Shown here: one piece after another, positions 33,326-35,010 of the stretch
Numbering within the stretch: the stretch's first letter is position 1
Layout: every line of letters starts with the position of its first letter
NCBI GenBank assembly: GCA_002732015.1
Contig: PCCU01000043.1
Coordinates: forward strand, 1-35,010
Reading direction: 5' to 3'
Length of the DNA stretch: 35,010 nt
Source of the DNA: Candidatus Pelagibacterales bacterium
Lineage (GTDB): Bacteria > Pseudomonadota > Alphaproteobacteria > TMED109
Notes under the pieces: model-generated
What the model was told of the DNA's origin: nothing
Databases searched by the model: none
What the model saw: only the letters and a program-made list of their open reading frames with translations
Made by a program: the position numbers and the translations under genes

Positions 33326-33796
33326 ATGAACAATATTATATCAAAAACTATATTATTTTACTTCTTAGTAGTTTTTAACCTAGTAAGTAAAAATAAAGAA
33401 ATAGAAATAACTGCCACTTCTATGGAATGGAAAAAAGAAGAAAGCATAGCAATTGCAACAGGAGATGCCAAAGCTATTCAAGGCACTACAATTTTATATG
33501 CTAATAAAATAATAGTTTTTTTTGACAAAGAAAAAGATTTTAATTCAATTAAAAAACTTGATGCTTCAGGAAATGTTAAGTTTATTAGAGAAAATCAAAT
33601 TGCTACTGGCAATAATGCCGTATACTTTGTTGAAAATGAAAAAATTTTTATTAAAGGTAATGTTACTTTGCAAAGAGAAGATAGTATGATGTTAGGAGAT
33701 GAATTGTCTATTGACTTAAAAACAAGCTCTAGCAAATTAACTAGTAAAAATAATGAAAAAGTAAGAGCAAAATACAACACAGATAGAGTGGATTAA
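33326..33796 (+). CDS. lptA: LPS transport periplasmic protein LptA
   Basis: A 156-aa OstA-like protein with a signal peptide (about 1-20) and the beta-jellyroll repeat pattern typical of LptA: IEITATSMEWKKEE, ATGDAKAIQGTTILYAN, LDASGNVKF, TGNNAVYF and GNVTLQREDSMMLGDEL. It bridges the periplasm between LptC and LptD. The stop overlaps the ATG of lptB (TAATG). Confidence 0.92.
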   Translation: MNNIISKTILFYFLVVFNLVSKNKEIEITATSMEWKKEESIAIATGDAKAIQGTTILYANKIIVFFDKEKDFNSIKKLDASGNVKFIRENQIATGNNAVYFVENEKIFIKGNVTLQREDSMMLGDELSIDLKTSSSKLTSKNNEKVRAKYNTDRVD

Positions 33797-34561
33797 TGTC
33801 AAAGACAAATAAAAAAAAACCAACAATTATCTATGAAAGTAAAGGTCTTGAAGTTTCAAACCTCGGAAAAAGGTACAAAAATAGACCTATACTTAGAGGA
33901 ATTAATTTACAGGTTAAAAAAGGTGAGATTGTGGGATTGCTAGGTCCTAATGGAGCAGGAAAAACTACTTGTTTTTATTCAATAATGGGGTTGATAAATC
34001 CTGATTATGGAAAAATAAAGTTTAATGGAGTTGATATTACCAACTACCCTGTACATTTGAGGGCAAAAATGGGCTTAGGTTATCTTCCCCAAGAAACCTC
34101 CATATTTAGAGGTATGAGCGTAGAGCAAAATATTGTTTCAGTTTTAGAAACAGTTGAAAAAGATAAAGAAAAAATAAAAACAATTTTAGAAGAAACACTC
34201 ATTGAATTTTCAGTTAGCCATTTGAGGAGAGTCCCTGCAATTACTCTATCTGGTGGTGAGCGAAGAAGAGTAGAAATAGCTAGAGCATTGGCCTCTCAGC
34301 CGTCTTTTATTTTATTAGATGAGCCACTAGCAGGTATAGATCCGATTGCTGTCTCTGAGATAAACGAGTTAGTTTTACAAATTAAACAAAAAAAAAGTTG
34401 GAATATTAATTACTGACCATAATGTTAGAGATACTTTAAAAGTAGTAGATACTGCCTTTATTATTCATGATGGAAAAATTTTAAAATCAGGAACTCCTAA
34501 GGAGATTGTAAATGACAGCAGTGTCAAACAAGTGTACTTAGGGAAAAAATTTAGAATTTAG
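33796..34561 (+). CDS. lptB: LPS export ABC ATPase LptB, frame broken by one base in an A9 run
   Basis: The ATPase that powers LPS extraction. Walker A is GPNGAGKTT (about 50-58), the Q loop YLPQETSIFRGMS, the signature LSGGERRRVEIA and Walker B FILLDEPLAGIDP. The frame from 33796 ends early at 34416 because the A run 34388-34396 has nine A where eight would keep the frame. Beyond it the other frame continues VGILITDHNVRDTL, which holds the H-loop His, and then DGKILKSGTPKEI up to a TAG at 34559-34561. The truncated product would lack the catalytic His. LptB is essential in LPS-bearing bacteria, so a sequencing error or slippage at the A run is more likely than gene loss. Confidence 0.93.
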
Positions 34562-34578
34562 AAATAAGGAGACTTGAT

Positions 34579-35010
34579 TTGGTAAAAAATTTTTTAGAAA
34601 TAAATTTTGATAATAAAAATACTGAATTAAAATTATTAATCAGCAAGAAGTCTTTTGCAGATACTTCCGAAAAAATTACTAAAGAGCTTTTAAAAAAAAT
34701 TGCAGAGATTTCTGAAAAAGAGTATGGGATTTCTTTCAAAGATTGTTACTCTAATTTGCTTAAGGTTTCTCAAAAAGATTTAATTATTATAGAAAATGGA
34801 ATACTATTAATTAATCAAACTTTTGAGAAAATCACAGATAACTTTTTAACTCTGCTTAGACTAGCTCAACCTATTTATTTAAAGAAAGAATTACTAGTTA
34901 AAACAGATATTATTTTTACAATATTAACACCAAAAAATATGAAAACGTCTAATAAGTTACAGCTACTTTCTAAAGTTTCTAGAATATTAAACCATAATAA
35001 TATTAAAAAA
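34579..35010 (+). CDS. EIIA-Ntr-like (PtsN-like) protein lacking the phosphorylated His, partial
   Basis: A frame from TTG at 34579 (AAGGAG 7 bases upstream) runs 144 codons to the window end. The second half resembles EIIA-Ntr: LTLLRLAQPIYL, then IIFTILTPKN and LQLLSKVSRIL match the family's LARLxxPVxF, DLVFxLLxPE and LxxLSRLLRD pattern. PtsN homologues commonly lie downstream of lptB and rpoN, which supports this. The phosphorylation motif GxAxPH is replaced by GILLIN (residues 74-79), with Asn where the His should be. It therefore cannot work as a classical phosphocarrier. rpoN and hpf, often between lptB and ptsN, are absent here. Confidence 0.6.
   Translation, partial: MVKNFLEINFDNKNTELKLLISKKSFADTSEKITKELLKKIAEISEKEYGISFKDCYSNLLKVSQKDLIIIENGILLINQTFEKITDNFLTLLRLAQPIYLKKELLVKTDIIFTILTPKNMKTSNKLQLLSKVSRILNHNNIKK

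Noticed and set aside
34379..34416. The short lptB product as a genuine truncated ATPase
   Set aside because: The sequence beyond the break is fully conserved LptB with H-loop and natural stop, so it is not a decayed tail.

Overview
The window is a gene-dense, very AT-rich stretch of a streamlined Gram-negative genome. Several features point to a marine alphaproteobacterium, perhaps HIMB59-like or another SAR11-like small-genome lineage: the NDUFA9-type SDR, the LPS transport block, folE next to hisI, and the infC-rpmI-rplT-pheS-pheT order. The exact taxon is inference. Intergenic gaps are short, many genes overlap by 1 to 20 bases, and I see no rRNA, CRISPR array, insertion sequence, prophage or attachment site.

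Layout. 1-1612 is the N-terminal part of glutamate synthase (gltB, minus) with a good sigma70-type promoter. 1797-7120 is a minus-strand run: folE, maf, cysS, thrS, yidD, a candidate 42-aa ORF, and a small Rap1a-like secreted protein. 7184-14411 is a plus-strand run. It holds hisI, a large TonB-dependent receptor, a TonB-type energy transducer, sufE and a DUF6787-like membrane protein. It then has a cobalamin riboswitch driving a BtuB-type receptor and a small DUF6580-like membrane protein. 14408-17473 (minus) carries trmL, a TRAP-type solute-binding lipoprotein and a DASS/SLC13 permease. 17534-18685 is a membrane-anchored class III nucleotidyl cyclase, followed by tRNA-Ser(GGA) on the other strand and a small membrane protein.

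19095-25892 (minus) is two glycosyltransferases followed by infC-rpmI-rplT-pheS-pheT. 25899-26649 (plus) is an ABHD10-like hydrolase with a frameshift. 26644-29280 (minus) is a glutathione-transferase-like protein, queG and a YeeZ-like SDR. 29340-30125 is uppP, and 30117-31052 (minus) is an NDUFA9-like SDR. 31138 to the end (plus) is an RNase D-like exonuclease, kdsD, lptC, lptA, lptB (frameshifted in an A9 run) and an EIIA-Ntr-like protein that runs off the edge.

Together the genes cover translation, LPS synthesis and export, TonB-dependent uptake including B12, carboxylate uptake and nitrogen assimilation. The points most worth a second look are: pheS, which has no ATG/GTG/TTG start and appears to begin at ATC behind a strong ribosome binding site, downstream of an infC that also lacks a canonical start; an essential gene (lptB) and a hydrolase gene, each put out of frame by one extra A in a poly(A) run; a TRAP-type binding protein paired with a DASS permease instead of DctQM; a riboswitch-controlled BtuB plus small membrane protein with no BtuCDF nearby; a ThrRS with an altered editing motif; and a PtsN-like protein lacking the phosphorylated histidine.
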